From the NCBI GenBank assembly GCA_051648105.1, contig JBOFEN010000096.1:1-64000 (forward strand): a DNA stretch of 64,000 bases, read 5' to 3'. Both the position numbers and the translations under genes were made by a program. Below are positions 19,401 to 27,251 of this stretch, one piece after another. Each line of letters opens with the position of its first letter. The stretch's first letter is position 1. Source of the stretch: UBA7332 sp051648105 (GTDB lineage: Bacteria; Bacteroidota; Bacteroidia; Bacteroidales; UBA7332). The notes below the pieces were generated by a model. The model was not told where the DNA came from and made no database searches. It worked only from the letters and a program-made list of their open reading frames with translations.

Positions 19401-19581
19401 AAGTAGCAAAAGGCGGATAATCCTTTTTGTTCGTGAAGACAAAAAGGATGCTTTTGGAAACACTAACGCTTTTCACTGCTTCGGTTTAGTTGAATATAAG
19501 GAGTCAAATGGTGATCTTCCTATGAATATTACGTGGGAAGTCAAGATGCCGATAATGGCACAATATCTTAAAGCAATTTAG
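16477..19581 (+). CDS. PLD-nuclease / DEAH superfamily 2 helicase / DUF3427 protein
   Basis: A 1034-residue multidomain protein of DNA metabolism or defence type. After an alpha-helical N-terminus (about 1-110), a phospholipase-D-like domain (about 115-275) holds one HKD motif (H214, K216, then IGSSNLS at 231-237). The SF2 helicase follows: Walker A ATGTGKT (338-344), DEAH (437-440), TAT (463-465), and motif VI QQLGRGLR (about 639-646). The C-terminal third, with YTREEIFIMAG and the TQYNDYIINDKLFHWQSQN stretch, fits DUF3427. One HKD motif suggests dimerisation for nuclease action (family inference). The downstream NUDIX gene starts 2 bp after the stop, so the two are probably translated together. 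Confidence 0.9.
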   Translation: MLKEGIYEHLINNNIDSSIKDSEQREMLCITKEMDSAESSQLLANYLASIIRKRLEDSDSVDDRVSLINRVLREAGIDNNREISEPASLLSEVISREKSILQSDSMVQTVRPLSGFRVSNLFTGGSSTISLGEEIRREIASSDEIYFVVSFLRLSGVRILMDDLRKFCLDRGKRIRIITTTYCGATEAKALEQLSSLPNCEIKISYNTEVERLHAKAYIFVRNSGMNSAYIGSSNLSKSAQTDGLEWNMRVTSVENPHIIKSAMATFDLYWNSANFESFSEGGIDKFRKELNRYSIKDSSIQSIYRHFTILPHQKEILDKLRVEREEYNNWRNLVVAATGTGKTAISAFDYQRFRRDNPRARILFTAHREEILRQALSTYRSVLGDANFGSLWVGNSSPEDVSDYEHLFVSIAMLNNRFKDILSELDPTFYDYIVIDEAHHSQADSYRKIFDHFDPKILIGLTATPERMDNKDLRPDFGGRIGAEIRLPQALQAGLLTPFQYLCVTDSTNLSDESLWSGQKYNIDRLSDKLCSRSRAGLIVDAIRKYLADEYNCCALCFCVNKRHADFMAQELTSYGFKAESLTSDSSDERRHAVVNDLREGRLNYLCVVDIFNEGVDIPEVDSVLFLRPTESLTVFLQQLGRGLRLSANKSELTVLDFVSQVNNKYDFSNRFRALTTNPERSIEKQIKEGFTLLPHGCSIIMEKLARKYILDNISKAIYNKQRIIKEINSYSNSLPTISQFISNNGQDIRILYRGKNCWSSLKRAAGRIDYSDDEITKLLENGISRLLHHNSSSYLHFIKGFVNGDKEYLSPNNRAYALMLYFNIFQNNLNKTGFDSIYDALELLHRSEYSCFKTELGEIVDYLLGNLKIKTQRMEDQEIPNLELYGSYTREEIFIMAGRQTENNNMQGSVTGVFNLDEYNSTILFVTLNKSDEEFSPSTQYNDYIINDKLFHWQSQNRDSHENRGGMKYTEQRSSKRRIILFVREDKKDAFGNTNAFHCFGLVEYKESNGDLPMNITWEVKMPIMAQYLKAI

Positions 19582-19583
19582 TT

Positions 19584-19964
19584 ATGAAGCATATAGAAGT
19601 CGTTGCGGCTGTAATTGTCATGGATGGTCTTTATCTGGCAACACAGAGAGCAGATGGTGAGTTTATGGGTTTATGGGAGTTTCCTGGTGGTAAGATAGAG
19701 GCTGGGGAGAGTCATTGTGAGGCTCTGTGTAGGGAGATTATGGAGGAACTTAACGTTGAGGTCTCTATTGATAAACATATTTGCAAGAGCGAGTGGGAGT
19801 ATCCTTCATTTGTTGTGACCATACATAGCTATATGTGCTCTATTATCAAAGGGGAGGTTGAGATGAGGGTACATAGTGATGCTAGATGGCTAGATGTTGA
19901 TAGTCTCTATGACGTAGAGTGGATACCTGCGGATGTAGAGATAGTAAATAGAATAAGATTGTAG
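19584..19964 (+). CDS. NUDIX (deoxy)nucleoside triphosphate pyrophosphohydrolase, MutT-like
   Basis: A 126-residue NUDIX hydrolase predicted to cleave nucleoside triphosphates, perhaps oxidised ones. The complete NUDIX box reads GKIEAGESHCEALCREIMEE with the required Gx5Ex7REuxEE spacing (about residues 33-55). An MutT-like start (IEVVAAVIVMDGLYLATQR) precedes it, and a W-E-F-P-G-G loop leads in. It begins 2 bp after the PLD-helicase-DUF3427 gene, which suggests a functional pair: one protein acts on nucleic acid, the other on nucleotides. It could also be an ordinary housekeeping MutT that happens to be co-transcribed. Confidence 0.9.
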   Translation: MKHIEVVAAVIVMDGLYLATQRADGEFMGLWEFPGGKIEAGESHCEALCREIMEELNVEVSIDKHICKSEWEYPSFVVTIHSYMCSIIKGEVEMRVHSDARWLDVDSLYDVEWIPADVEIVNRIRL

Positions 19965-20023
19965 TTTGAGGAACTGATTATATCTCTTATTTGTTTAGTA
20001 GCTAACAAACATAGCTTAATATT

Positions 20024-21283
20024 ATGATACGCAAACGAGTAGTAATAATTGGAGGGGGATTTGCTGGATTGCGATTGGCAACTGATCTAGATGAGAAGGT
20101 TTATGATATAACTTTGATAGATAAAAATAACTATCACCAGTTTCAACCCCTACTCTATCAAGTCACATCATCAGGTTTGGAGGCTAGCTCTATATGCTTC
20201 CCTTTTAGAAAGGTATTCAGCAATAAGAAGAATGTTACGTTTCTTCTTGCTGAGGTCTTTGGTGTGGAGTCTGATAAGAAGATACTTACCACATCTGTAG
20301 GTGGGATTGGTTATGATCATTTAGTTATTGCAACTGGCACTAAGACAATGTTCTTTGGAAATGAGTCTCTGGAGAGGAATGCTTACTCTATGAAGAGTGC
20401 CGAAGAGGCTATGCTGGTACGTAATAAGATTCTTATGCAGCTTGAAAGAGCAGCATTGAGTGAGAGTAGTATAGAGAGGGAGCGTCTTCTGAATATTGTT
20501 ATCGTGGGTGGTGGTGCAACGGGTGTAGAGGTTGCAGGGGTACTATCAGAGATGAAGCGCTATGTTATTCCAAAATATTACAAAGAGTTGAAGCCTTTCA
20601 ACATAAAGATTCACCTCATAGAGGCTTCTAGCAAATTGCTTGGGGTAATGTCTGAGGGTGCTTCAAGTGCTGCTCTCTCATTCCTACAAACTATGGGTGT
20701 GGATGTTATGCTTAATAGTCGTGTAGTGGAGTATGAGCATGATGTTGTTCATCTAAGCAGTGGTGAGACTATATCTTCCTCGCTAGTTATTTGGGTTAGT
20801 GGAGTGACTGGTAACCTAATCAATGGTATTCCTAAGGATTCTATAGGAAGGGGTAATAGAATAATCACCGACTCAATATTGGCAATAAAAGGTATGGACT
20901 CCGTTTATGCTATAGGTGATCTTGCTATGGTTGAGGGTGACAAGGATTACCCGAATGGTCACCCTCAAGTTGCACAAGTTGCTATCCAACAAGGAGATCT
21001 AGTTGCTAATAATCTAAACCGATTGGCAAATGGTAAAAGTGCAGTTGCATTCTCATATCGCAATATGGGTAGCTTGGCCACTGTTGGAAGGAATAAGGCT
21101 GTTGCTGATCTGCCTGGTATAAAGATGAGAGGTTTCTTTGCATGGATTATTTGGCTCGTTGTTCACCTTAGATCTATTTTAGGGGTGAAGAACAAGATCT
21201 CTGTATTGATGGACTGGATGTGGAACTATTTAAGCTATAGCAAGTCTATAAGAATGATGATATTCAGAGGTAAAAGGGAATAA
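20024..21283 (+). CDS. ndh: Type II NADH dehydrogenase (NDH-2)
   Basis: Non-proton-pumping NADH:quinone oxidoreductase on the inner membrane. The 419 residues hold two Rossmann motifs: VVIIGGGFAGLRLA for FAD (about 6-19) and IVIVGGGATGVEVAG for NADH (about 160-174). The quinone-side motif YAIGDLA (about 300) is present, and LYQVTSSGLEASSI resembles the conserved LYQVA region. The C-terminus has an aromatic amphipathic stretch (MRGFFAWIIWLVVHLRSIL), a usual membrane anchor of the family. It ends in a hairpin shared with the convergent SDR gene. Confidence 0.92.
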   Translation: MIRKRVVIIGGGFAGLRLATDLDEKVYDITLIDKNNYHQFQPLLYQVTSSGLEASSICFPFRKVFSNKKNVTFLLAEVFGVESDKKILTTSVGGIGYDHLVIATGTKTMFFGNESLERNAYSMKSAEEAMLVRNKILMQLERAALSESSIERERLLNIVIVGGGATGVEVAGVLSEMKRYVIPKYYKELKPFNIKIHLIEASSKLLGVMSEGASSAALSFLQTMGVDVMLNSRVVEYEHDVVHLSSGETISSSLVIWVSGVTGNLINGIPKDSIGRGNRIITDSILAIKGMDSVYAIGDLAMVEGDKDYPNGHPQVAQVAIQQGDLVANNLNRLANGKSAVAFSYRNMGSLATVGRNKAVADLPGIKMRGFFAWIIWLVVHLRSILGVKNKISVLMDWMWNYLSYSKSIRMMIFRGKRE

Positions 21284-21295
21284 GATTCCCTTTTA
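21271..21295. terminator. Bidirectional terminator overlapping two stop codons
   Basis: An 11-bp perfect inverted repeat (21271-21281 with 21285-21295) with a 3-nt loop lies between convergent genes. The ndh stop codon begins at the last stem base and runs into the loop, and the SDR stop lies in the other arm, so both reading frames end inside the terminator. Confidence 0.75.
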
Positions 21296-22012
21296 TTGAT
21301 AAATCATCTTCTTTGTCATTCCTCCATCAACAATAATGTTTGCACCGTTAATGAAATCATTTTCTCTATTAGCAAGAAATAGAACTAACCTAGATATGTC
21401 ATCTGCTCGTCCAACTCGTCCAGATGGATGTTGTTTGTGGTCATCTTCTGAGAGTGAATCATAATCCTCACACTGAATCCACCCTGGAGATATAGCATTG
21501 ACTGTTATTGGCCTATCCGAGAGTGATACACAAAGAGAGTTTGTTAGTGATATTAACCCACCCTTGGATGCGCCATATGCCTCCCAGTCAGATTCATTCT
21601 GATGGTATCTAGTGGATGAAATATTAATTATTCGTCCAAAAAGCTCTCCACTATTTACTCTCACCATCTCTTTAGAGCATAGAAAAGCAGCAGTAAGATT
21701 TGTAGCAATAACCTTGTTAAATTCATCTGGAGTTACATCTAATATACTCTTATTAAAGTGGCTTATTGCTCCATTGTTAACTAATATATGGACTGTACCA
21801 AATGTCTCTTGAGCGAAAACAAATAGATTAGATATATCATCTTCAGAGCAGAGGTCTACTCTTCTGTAGTGAATATTCTCACTTTCATAGCGTGCTGTAT
21901 GAATATCTGCTGCTATGACAATATAGCCTTGCTCAGCAAATCTCTCTGCTATTGCCCTTCCAATGCCTCGCGCTGCGCCTGTCACAACTACTACATACTC
22001 TCTATTTCCCAT
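21293..22012 (-). CDS. Short-chain dehydrogenase/reductase
   Basis: A 239-residue NAD(P)-dependent oxidoreductase of the classical SDR family. The cofactor motif TGAARGIG (about 11-18), NNGA (about 86-89), the catalytic serine in INISSTRYH, and YGASKGG with the Tyr-x3-Lys pair (about 148-154) are all present. The C-terminus GGMTKKMIYQ is FabG-like. The substrate is unknown; it could be a sugar or a 3-oxoacyl group. It lies downstream of the POT-like transporter on the same strand, but a strong hairpin separates them, so co-regulation is uncertain. Confidence 0.88.
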   Translation of the reverse strand: MGNREYVVVVTGAARGIGRAIAERFAEQGYIVIAADIHTARYESENIHYRRVDLCSEDDISNLFVFAQETFGTVHILVNNGAISHFNKSILDVTPDEFNKVIATNLTAAFLCSKEMVRVNSGELFGRIINISSTRYHQNESDWEAYGASKGGLISLTNSLCVSLSDRPITVNAISPGWIQCEDYDSLSEDDHKQHPSGRVGRADDISRLVLFLANRENDFINGANIIVDGGMTKKMIYQ

Positions 22013-22030
22013 AATGTATTAATATAAAAT

Positions 22031-22067
22031 AATAGGACTACTGCTAAAACTGAGCAGTAGTCCTATT
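22031..22067 (-). terminator. Terminator after the POT-like transporter
   Basis: A perfect 15-bp inverted repeat (22031-22045 with 22053-22067) with a 7-nt loop, followed on the minus strand by an AT-rich run. It lies between the transporter stop and the SDR start. Confidence 0.7.
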
Positions 22068-22105
22068 GTATATTGTTGCTATATAATTGGTATAGCTAAT
22101 AAATG

Positions 22106-23470
22106 TTATCTAGTAACCTCTGCTTTCTCTCTGGTTAATCGTCCAAAGATAAGTAGAGATATTGCAGCAACCAATCCAATGGCTGCAAATACATACCAAA
22201 TGTAGTGTGCATTGGCTGAAGCAGCTTGCCATGCCTCTCTTGTCTCAAAGAGTTCTGGATCTGGGCAATATTTACTCAATAGTACCCCTGCAATACCAAA
22301 TCCAAATATGTATGAAAAGAATGAGTGTAAGTGAGAGAATCCTAAATACATAGCCTCTTCACCCTTTGGCGCTTGATGTGAGAAGTACTCTAGGAATCGA
22401 GGAGATATGAATGTCTCGGCAATAGCTTGAAATACTATCCCTAGAACCATCATAAAGGCAATAGGGTGCATACCCAATATCAAATTCTCAGCTGGGAATA
22501 GGTTACCCATCGCCATCAATAGTGCTGAGATAGGTATAATAAACATACCTATTGAAACAGAAGTAAGAGCACTCTTCTTGGCCATTAATCGGGTCACCAT
22601 ATTCACAAATATAACAACAATAAGAGGATTAACGTTGGCATACCATGCAGGAGAAGCATCCTCACCAGCCATTCTCAAAACATACTTAGGCATAGTTGCA
22701 TATAGCTGCCCCTGAACTAACCAGAATCCACTCACAATAAGTGTAAGCATAATTAGCTTACCATTTGAACACACTTTAATTAGTGATCTACCAATCTCAC
22801 GGAATGATTTCCCTTCACCTTGATGCTCTGTTGATTTATACATAAAATATATTGCAATAAATGCAAGTAGAGTCATAGCAGCAGAGAAATAGTTCAGGAC
22901 AACAAGACCTTCGCTTCCCATAGATTTACGTAGAGGGTCCACGACAGTTTTACCTGTAAATGCACCTATATTAACCATCATATAGAAAAGTGAGAAGCCT
23001 TTCGCTCTTGTCTCTGAAGTTGTCTCTTTGGCTACTGTTCCAGAGATTACTGATTTAATGAAAGATCCTCCAATCATTATTACAATAAGAACAGGAACCA
23101 CAGCCCATTTGATTGCACTCTCCTTAAGTCCTAAAAACTCAGTATCCATGCCGTATGATACTAATCCTGCATTCTGAAGCATAGTCGGCAGTATTCCTAA
23201 TCCTGCATAACCTATGGTTAGTAACCCAAAGGCGAGCATCATAGATTTACGAAATCCAATCTTGTCTGCTAGGGCTCCACTAAACATTGGTAGTAGATAT
23301 AGAAAGCCTGAAAAGAGCCCGGATATAATACCTGCCTCAATATCTGAGAAGCCTAATACCGAAGAAAGGTATAGAGTTATCACAATAAATACTGCATAAT
23401 AGGCCATACGCTCGAGTAGCTCAACACCGTTGGCTACCCAGAAGGCTCTAGAGAACGTGGTCTTTGACAT
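22106..23470 (-). CDS. MFS transporter of the POT/PTR (peptide) type
   Basis: A 454-residue inner-membrane transporter with about 12-14 TM helices. The first helix contains ELLERMAYY, close to the ExxERFxYY signature of proton-coupled oligopeptide transporters, so di- or tripeptide uptake is a reasonable guess. The MFS loop 2-3 motif is seen as GALADKIGFRKS (about 64-75). Its own hairpin follows the stop. Substrate specificity is not established by sequence, and other MFS members carry related signatures. Confidence 0.85.
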   Translation of the reverse strand: MSKTTFSRAFWVANGVELLERMAYYAVFIVITLYLSSVLGFSDIEAGIISGLFSGFLYLLPMFSGALADKIGFRKSMMLAFGLLTIGYAGLGILPTMLQNAGLVSYGMDTEFLGLKESAIKWAVVPVLIVIMIGGSFIKSVISGTVAKETTSETRAKGFSLFYMMVNIGAFTGKTVVDPLRKSMGSEGLVVLNYFSAAMTLLAFIAIYFMYKSTEHQGEGKSFREIGRSLIKVCSNGKLIMLTLIVSGFWLVQGQLYATMPKYVLRMAGEDASPAWYANVNPLIVVIFVNMVTRLMAKKSALTSVSIGMFIIPISALLMAMGNLFPAENLILGMHPIAFMMVLGIVFQAIAETFISPRFLEYFSHQAPKGEEAMYLGFSHLHSFFSYIFGFGIAGVLLSKYCPDPELFETREAWQAASANAHYIWYVFAAIGLVAAISLLIFGRLTREKAEVTR

Positions 23471-23684
23471 AGTGTTTTATATTAATAGTGTTTATTTCTT
23501 ATGACTAATTCTACGAAGATAAAACATTTATTCTATTTATCATCAATGATTAGGGGCTTACAACTGATTGTTTTGAAAAAAAATGAAATTAAAACAAACA
23601 ATAATTGAATCGTGATTGTTTATATATCGAAAAAGAGAATTCTAACTAATCGATGATTTTCACATACAAATAAAACCTAGAACT

Positions 23685-24833
23685 ATGAAACTTTACAAGA
23701 AAAGTGCGCTACTTCTTTCGTTTGCAGCAGTAGCATTCACCTCAGCTTCAGCTCAAGAGGGCGTTGAGGAGTATGAAAAAAAGAGTAAACCTCAGTTTGT
23801 TGTCAATAAATTTTGGGACGGATGGTACATTGGTGCAAATGGTGGATTCCAAGTATATCGAGGAGAAAATGACATGGAGGCAAAGTTTAAGGACAGAATG
23901 ACTCCTGCGATAAACTTTGAGGTTGGCAAATGGGTTACTCCTGCATTTGGGGCCCGTGGTGTTGTTGGGGGATTTAAACTTAAAGGAACTGAATTTGAGA
24001 ATCCTTCGAAGCTTTTTGAGTGGGATTACTACAGTGTTAGAATGGACTTCATGTTCAACATAATCAATGCATTCAACTACAATCCAAAACGAGTATATGA
24101 ACCGATAATTTATGCTGGTTTTGGTTGGGCTGATGGTAAAGATGTTAAGGCTACGTTGACTGAGAGATTTGGTTTAATAAATAACTTCCGTGTCTCTAAA
24201 CTTATAGATATCAATATCGAGGGTAGCGTTGCCCTATTCCCAGAAGTATGGGATGGTAAAGTTGGGAACAGAGATCTTGATGGTCTGTTCGCTGTAACAG
24301 CAGGTATTGCCTTTAAGTTTCCAAAAAGAGACTTTGATCAATACGACCCTCAGTGTCCTGTAGAAGTGTCTCGTTTGAACAGTCGAGTAAATGACCTACA
24401 CGCTTCACTAAATGATGCTAATAACAAAAATGCTCAACTAGAGAGGGATCTTATCGAAGCTAGAAATAAAAAACCGCAAGTCATTGAGGTAATAAAAGAG
24501 GCTCCAAGCGTAATGGCTTCACCTACTGCTGTGCTATTTAGCTTCAATAGCTCTAAGGTACTGAAAGATCAAATGCTAACCATATCAAACATGGCTAATG
24601 TGATCAAAGCTAACCCAAACAAACAATATAAAGTTGTTGGTTATGCTGATAAAGCAACTGGTTCAGAAGAGTATAACATGAAGTTGAGCGAAAGAAGAGC
24701 TGAAAGCGTGGCTAAAGTGTTGACTGATAAGTTTGGGGTTAATCCATCTCAAATTACAACAATGGCTAAGGGCTCAAGTGAACAAGTTTACGAAGAAAAT
24801 AACTGGAATAGAGTTGCTATTATTAGTGAATAA
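23685..24833 (+). CDS. OmpA-family outer-membrane protein (Omp40/41-like)
   Basis: A 382-residue porin-like protein that anchors the outer membrane to peptidoglycan. A signal peptide ends near SASAQ (residue 24). An eight-stranded barrel-like domain (about 45-205) is followed by a short coiled coil (RLNSRVNDLHASLNDANN..., about 228-260) and a C-terminal OmpA domain with FNSSKVLKDQ and the KLSERRAESV peptidoglycan-binding helix (about 340). It ends in EENNWNRVAIISE, very like Porphyromonas Omp40/41. The barrel (GKWVTPAFGAR...FNYNPKRVYEPI) is homologous to the five modules of the protein at 32310-35270. It is followed by a strong terminator. Confidence 0.93.
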   Translation: MKLYKKSALLLSFAAVAFTSASAQEGVEEYEKKSKPQFVVNKFWDGWYIGANGGFQVYRGENDMEAKFKDRMTPAINFEVGKWVTPAFGARGVVGGFKLKGTEFENPSKLFEWDYYSVRMDFMFNIINAFNYNPKRVYEPIIYAGFGWADGKDVKATLTERFGLINNFRVSKLIDINIEGSVALFPEVWDGKVGNRDLDGLFAVTAGIAFKFPKRDFDQYDPQCPVEVSRLNSRVNDLHASLNDANNKNAQLERDLIEARNKKPQVIEVIKEAPSVMASPTAVLFSFNSSKVLKDQMLTISNMANVIKANPNKQYKVVGYADKATGSEEYNMKLSERRAESVAKVLTDKFGVNPSQITTMAKGSSEQVYEENNWNRVAIISE

Positions 24834-24854
24834 CAATTTCTAGTATGAGAATAT

Positions 24855-24890
24855 AAAGGGGAGGGCACTATATGTGTCCCCCCTTTTATT
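24855..24890 (+). terminator. Terminator of the OmpA gene
   Basis: A 14-bp G/C-rich stem with one mismatch and one G-U pair (24855-24868 with 24874-24887) runs straight into TTTTATT, a classic intrinsic terminator for a highly expressed gene. Confidence 0.85.
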
Positions 24891-24956
24891 ATTCTCTTCT
24901 TACTATGAAATATATACGTTTTTGGGAAAAGAAAATAAATCTTTCATTTTCTGCTA

Positions 24957-24987
24957 TTTATCAAGAAGATAAAACTACCTACCTTTG
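24957..24987 (+). promoter_or_regulatory. Promoter of the MATE gene
   Basis: TACCTTTG (24980-24987) is a strong Bacteroidota -7 match, with a T-rich TTT element 20 bp upstream. The ATG lies 29 bp downstream. Confidence 0.6.
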
Positions 24988-25015
24988 CAGCCACAAAAAT
25001 GAGAGGTAAAATTAT

Positions 25016-26356
25016 ATGGAGGAGAGAAGAAAAATTAGAAAAAGGCTTATAAACATTACTGTTCCAATATTTATTGAGGGGCTTCTGTTTATGTTATTGG
25101 GAATGACTGACACTGTGATGTTAAGTAGATATTCTGATAATGCAGTTGCCTCAGTAGGTGTAGTGAACCAAGTATTTAACATGGTTATACTGATATTCTC
25201 TGTTACCACCTTAGGTACTTCTGTACTTTGCTCACAATACACAGGAGCAGGAAACAGTAAGAAAATGACACAAGTCGTTGGCGTTTCTCTTATCTTTAAC
25301 CTAGTACTTGGTCTTGCGACCAGCCTATTCTTAATCTTTGGTGGAGAGATTCTACTTGAACTAGTTAAACTAGATCCAGAACTAATGTCTGATGGTATTA
25401 GATATCTTGAATGGGTGGGAGGTTTCGCATTTTTACAATCAATAAGTCTTACTATCTCAGCAATATTAAGAGCTACTAATAGAGGTAAATACTCTATGAT
25501 GGTAACAATGGTTATTAATATTGTAAATATAATAGGTAATTACCTGCTAATATTTGGACACTTAGGACTACCTGCAATGGGTGTTGAAGGAGCTGCTATA
25601 GCTACTACGATAAGTAGGCTAATAGCTGTGGTTATACTACTTTACATACTTTTCAAATACGTTGTTCCTTCATTTAGTTTTTCTCAATTCAAGCCATTCC
25701 CTTTTGATGAGCTGAAAAAACTATTACACATTGGTGCTCCTGCTGCTACTGAGCAGATATCCTATAGTACTTCGCAAGTTGTGGTAACTATGTTTGCAAA
25801 TATGATGTCCATAGAAGCGGTTACTACTCGTACTTACGCCACTAATATCGCGATGTTGACCTACCTATTTGCAATGGCTGTTGCTCTTGGTAACAGTATC
25901 CTTGTGGGACAATTAATAGGTGAAAAACGTAAAGATGATGCTTATAGAGTATGTCTAGATAGTCTTAAACGAGCTATGATAGTTACTGGTATTATTGCTG
26001 GTATAGTAGCTGCAAGTGGTACTATGATTATGGGATTATTGACAGAGAATCCGAATATTATTGCAATTGGTGCGACAATATTAATGATAGATTTTATCTT
26101 GGAATTTGGAAGAACAATCAATATGACCATGGTATTTGCACTAAGATCAACTGGTGATGCTCGTTTCTCAGTATACCTAGGACTATTCTCTATGTGGGTA
26201 TTTGCAGTAGGCTTGAGCTATATATTGGGAGTACACTGGGGGTATGGAGTCATTGGAATTTGGATTGCATTTACTGTAGACGAGTGCTTTAGAGCAGTTA
26301 TCTTATTGCGTCGTTGGCATAGTAAGAAGTGGATGGAGAGAGACCTAATCAAGTAA
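25016..26356 (+). CDS. MATE-family multidrug efflux transporter
   Basis: A 446-residue inner-membrane protein with about 12 TM helices in two homologous halves, the MATE layout. The N-terminus (ITVPIFIEGLLFMLLGMTDT) and the mid-protein repeat (LKKLLHIGAPAATEQISYST) mark the starts of the two halves. It exports drugs or metabolites with Na+ or H+ (family knowledge); the substrate is unknown. It has its own promoter and shares a bidirectional terminator with panB. Confidence 0.93.
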   Translation: MEERRKIRKRLINITVPIFIEGLLFMLLGMTDTVMLSRYSDNAVASVGVVNQVFNMVILIFSVTTLGTSVLCSQYTGAGNSKKMTQVVGVSLIFNLVLGLATSLFLIFGGEILLELVKLDPELMSDGIRYLEWVGGFAFLQSISLTISAILRATNRGKYSMMVTMVINIVNIIGNYLLIFGHLGLPAMGVEGAAIATTISRLIAVVILLYILFKYVVPSFSFSQFKPFPFDELKKLLHIGAPAATEQISYSTSQVVVTMFANMMSIEAVTTRTYATNIAMLTYLFAMAVALGNSILVGQLIGEKRKDDAYRVCLDSLKRAMIVTGIIAGIVAASGTMIMGLLTENPNIIAIGATILMIDFILEFGRTINMTMVFALRSTGDARFSVYLGLFSMWVFAVGLSYILGVHWGYGVIGIWIAFTVDECFRAVILLRRWHSKKWMERDLIK

Positions 26357-26359
26357 TAA

Positions 26360-26406
26360 ATAAAGGCCGGAGTATACATAATAAAATAGTATACTCCGGC
26401 CTTTAT
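26360..26406. terminator. Bidirectional terminator between MATE and panB
   Basis: A perfect 18-bp stem (26360-26377 with 26389-26406) with an 11-nt loop lies between two convergent genes. The A-run on the left and T-run on the right suit termination in both directions. Confidence 0.85.
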
Positions 26407-26416
26407 CTATTACAAA

Positions 26417-27235
26417 TCAATAGCTTTCGCTATCATTTGGAAAATCATTACTCTTGACATCCTTCACGTAGTTACCTACTGCATCCACAATAATTTCGTG
26501 AAGATTGGCATATCTTCTTAGGAAACGTGGAGAGAAATCTTTATTGATACCCAACATATCATGCATAACAAGAACTTGGCCATCAACATACCCACCAGCA
26601 CCAATACCAATGATTGGTATAGTTAGTTCTGAAGCTACTCTAGCTGCTAACTGAGCTGGAATCTTTTCTAGAACAATTGCATAGCATCCTATCTCTTGAA
26701 GAAGCTTTGCATCTTCAATCAACTTGTTGGCTTCTGCCTCCTCTTTTGCTCTGACTGTGTAAGTCCCAAACTTATTTATTGACTGAGGAGTTAAACCTAA
26801 GTGACCCATGATTGGGATACCTGCACTTAGGATTCTCTCTATAGATTCTCTAATCTCAGCTCCTCCTTCGAGTTTAATACTGTCAGCACCAGTCTCCTTC
26901 ATTACTCTAATAGCTGAAGCAAGAGCCTCTTTTGAGTTTCCTTGATAAGTACCAAATGGAAGGTCTACCACAACATGAGCTCTTTTTACAGCTCTCATCA
27001 CAGACTGACCATGGTATATCATGTGATCAAGTGTAATAGGAAGTGTTGTCGCATTCCCTGCCATAACATTAGAAGCGGAATCTCCTACAAGTATAACATC
27101 TATACCTGCTTGATCTATTAATGTTGCCATAGAGAAATCATATGCTGTAAGCATTGAGATCTTTTCTCCACGCTGTTTCATCTCTATTAAGCGACGTGTA
27201 GTCACTTTCCTTGTTGTAGGAGTATGTACTGACAT
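26417..27235 (-). CDS. panB: 3-methyl-2-oxobutanoate hydroxymethyltransferase
   Basis: Makes ketopantoate from alpha-ketoisovalerate and methylene-THF, the first committed step of pantothenate synthesis. The start at 27235 gives 272 residues, the usual size; an in-frame ATG at 27271 would add 12 unrelated residues. Motifs: KISMLTAYDF (about 24), VGDSASNVMAG with metal-binding Asp, and ADSIKLEGG with the catalytic-site Lys (about 117-125). It lies downstream of waaA on the same strand, with 16 bp between them. Confidence 0.95.
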   Translation of the reverse strand: MSVHTPTTRKVTTRRLIEMKQRGEKISMLTAYDFSMATLIDQAGIDVILVGDSASNVMAGNATTLPITLDHMIYHGQSVMRAVKRAHVVVDLPFGTYQGNSKEALASAIRVMKETGADSIKLEGGAEIRESIERILSAGIPIMGHLGLTPQSINKFGTYTVRAKEEAEANKLIEDAKLLQEIGCYAIVLEKIPAQLAARVASELTIPIIGIGAGGYVDGQVLVMHDMLGINKDFSPRFLRRYANLHEIIVDAVGNYVKDVKSNDFPNDSESY

Positions 27236-27251
27236 AATCTTCGTTTTATAG

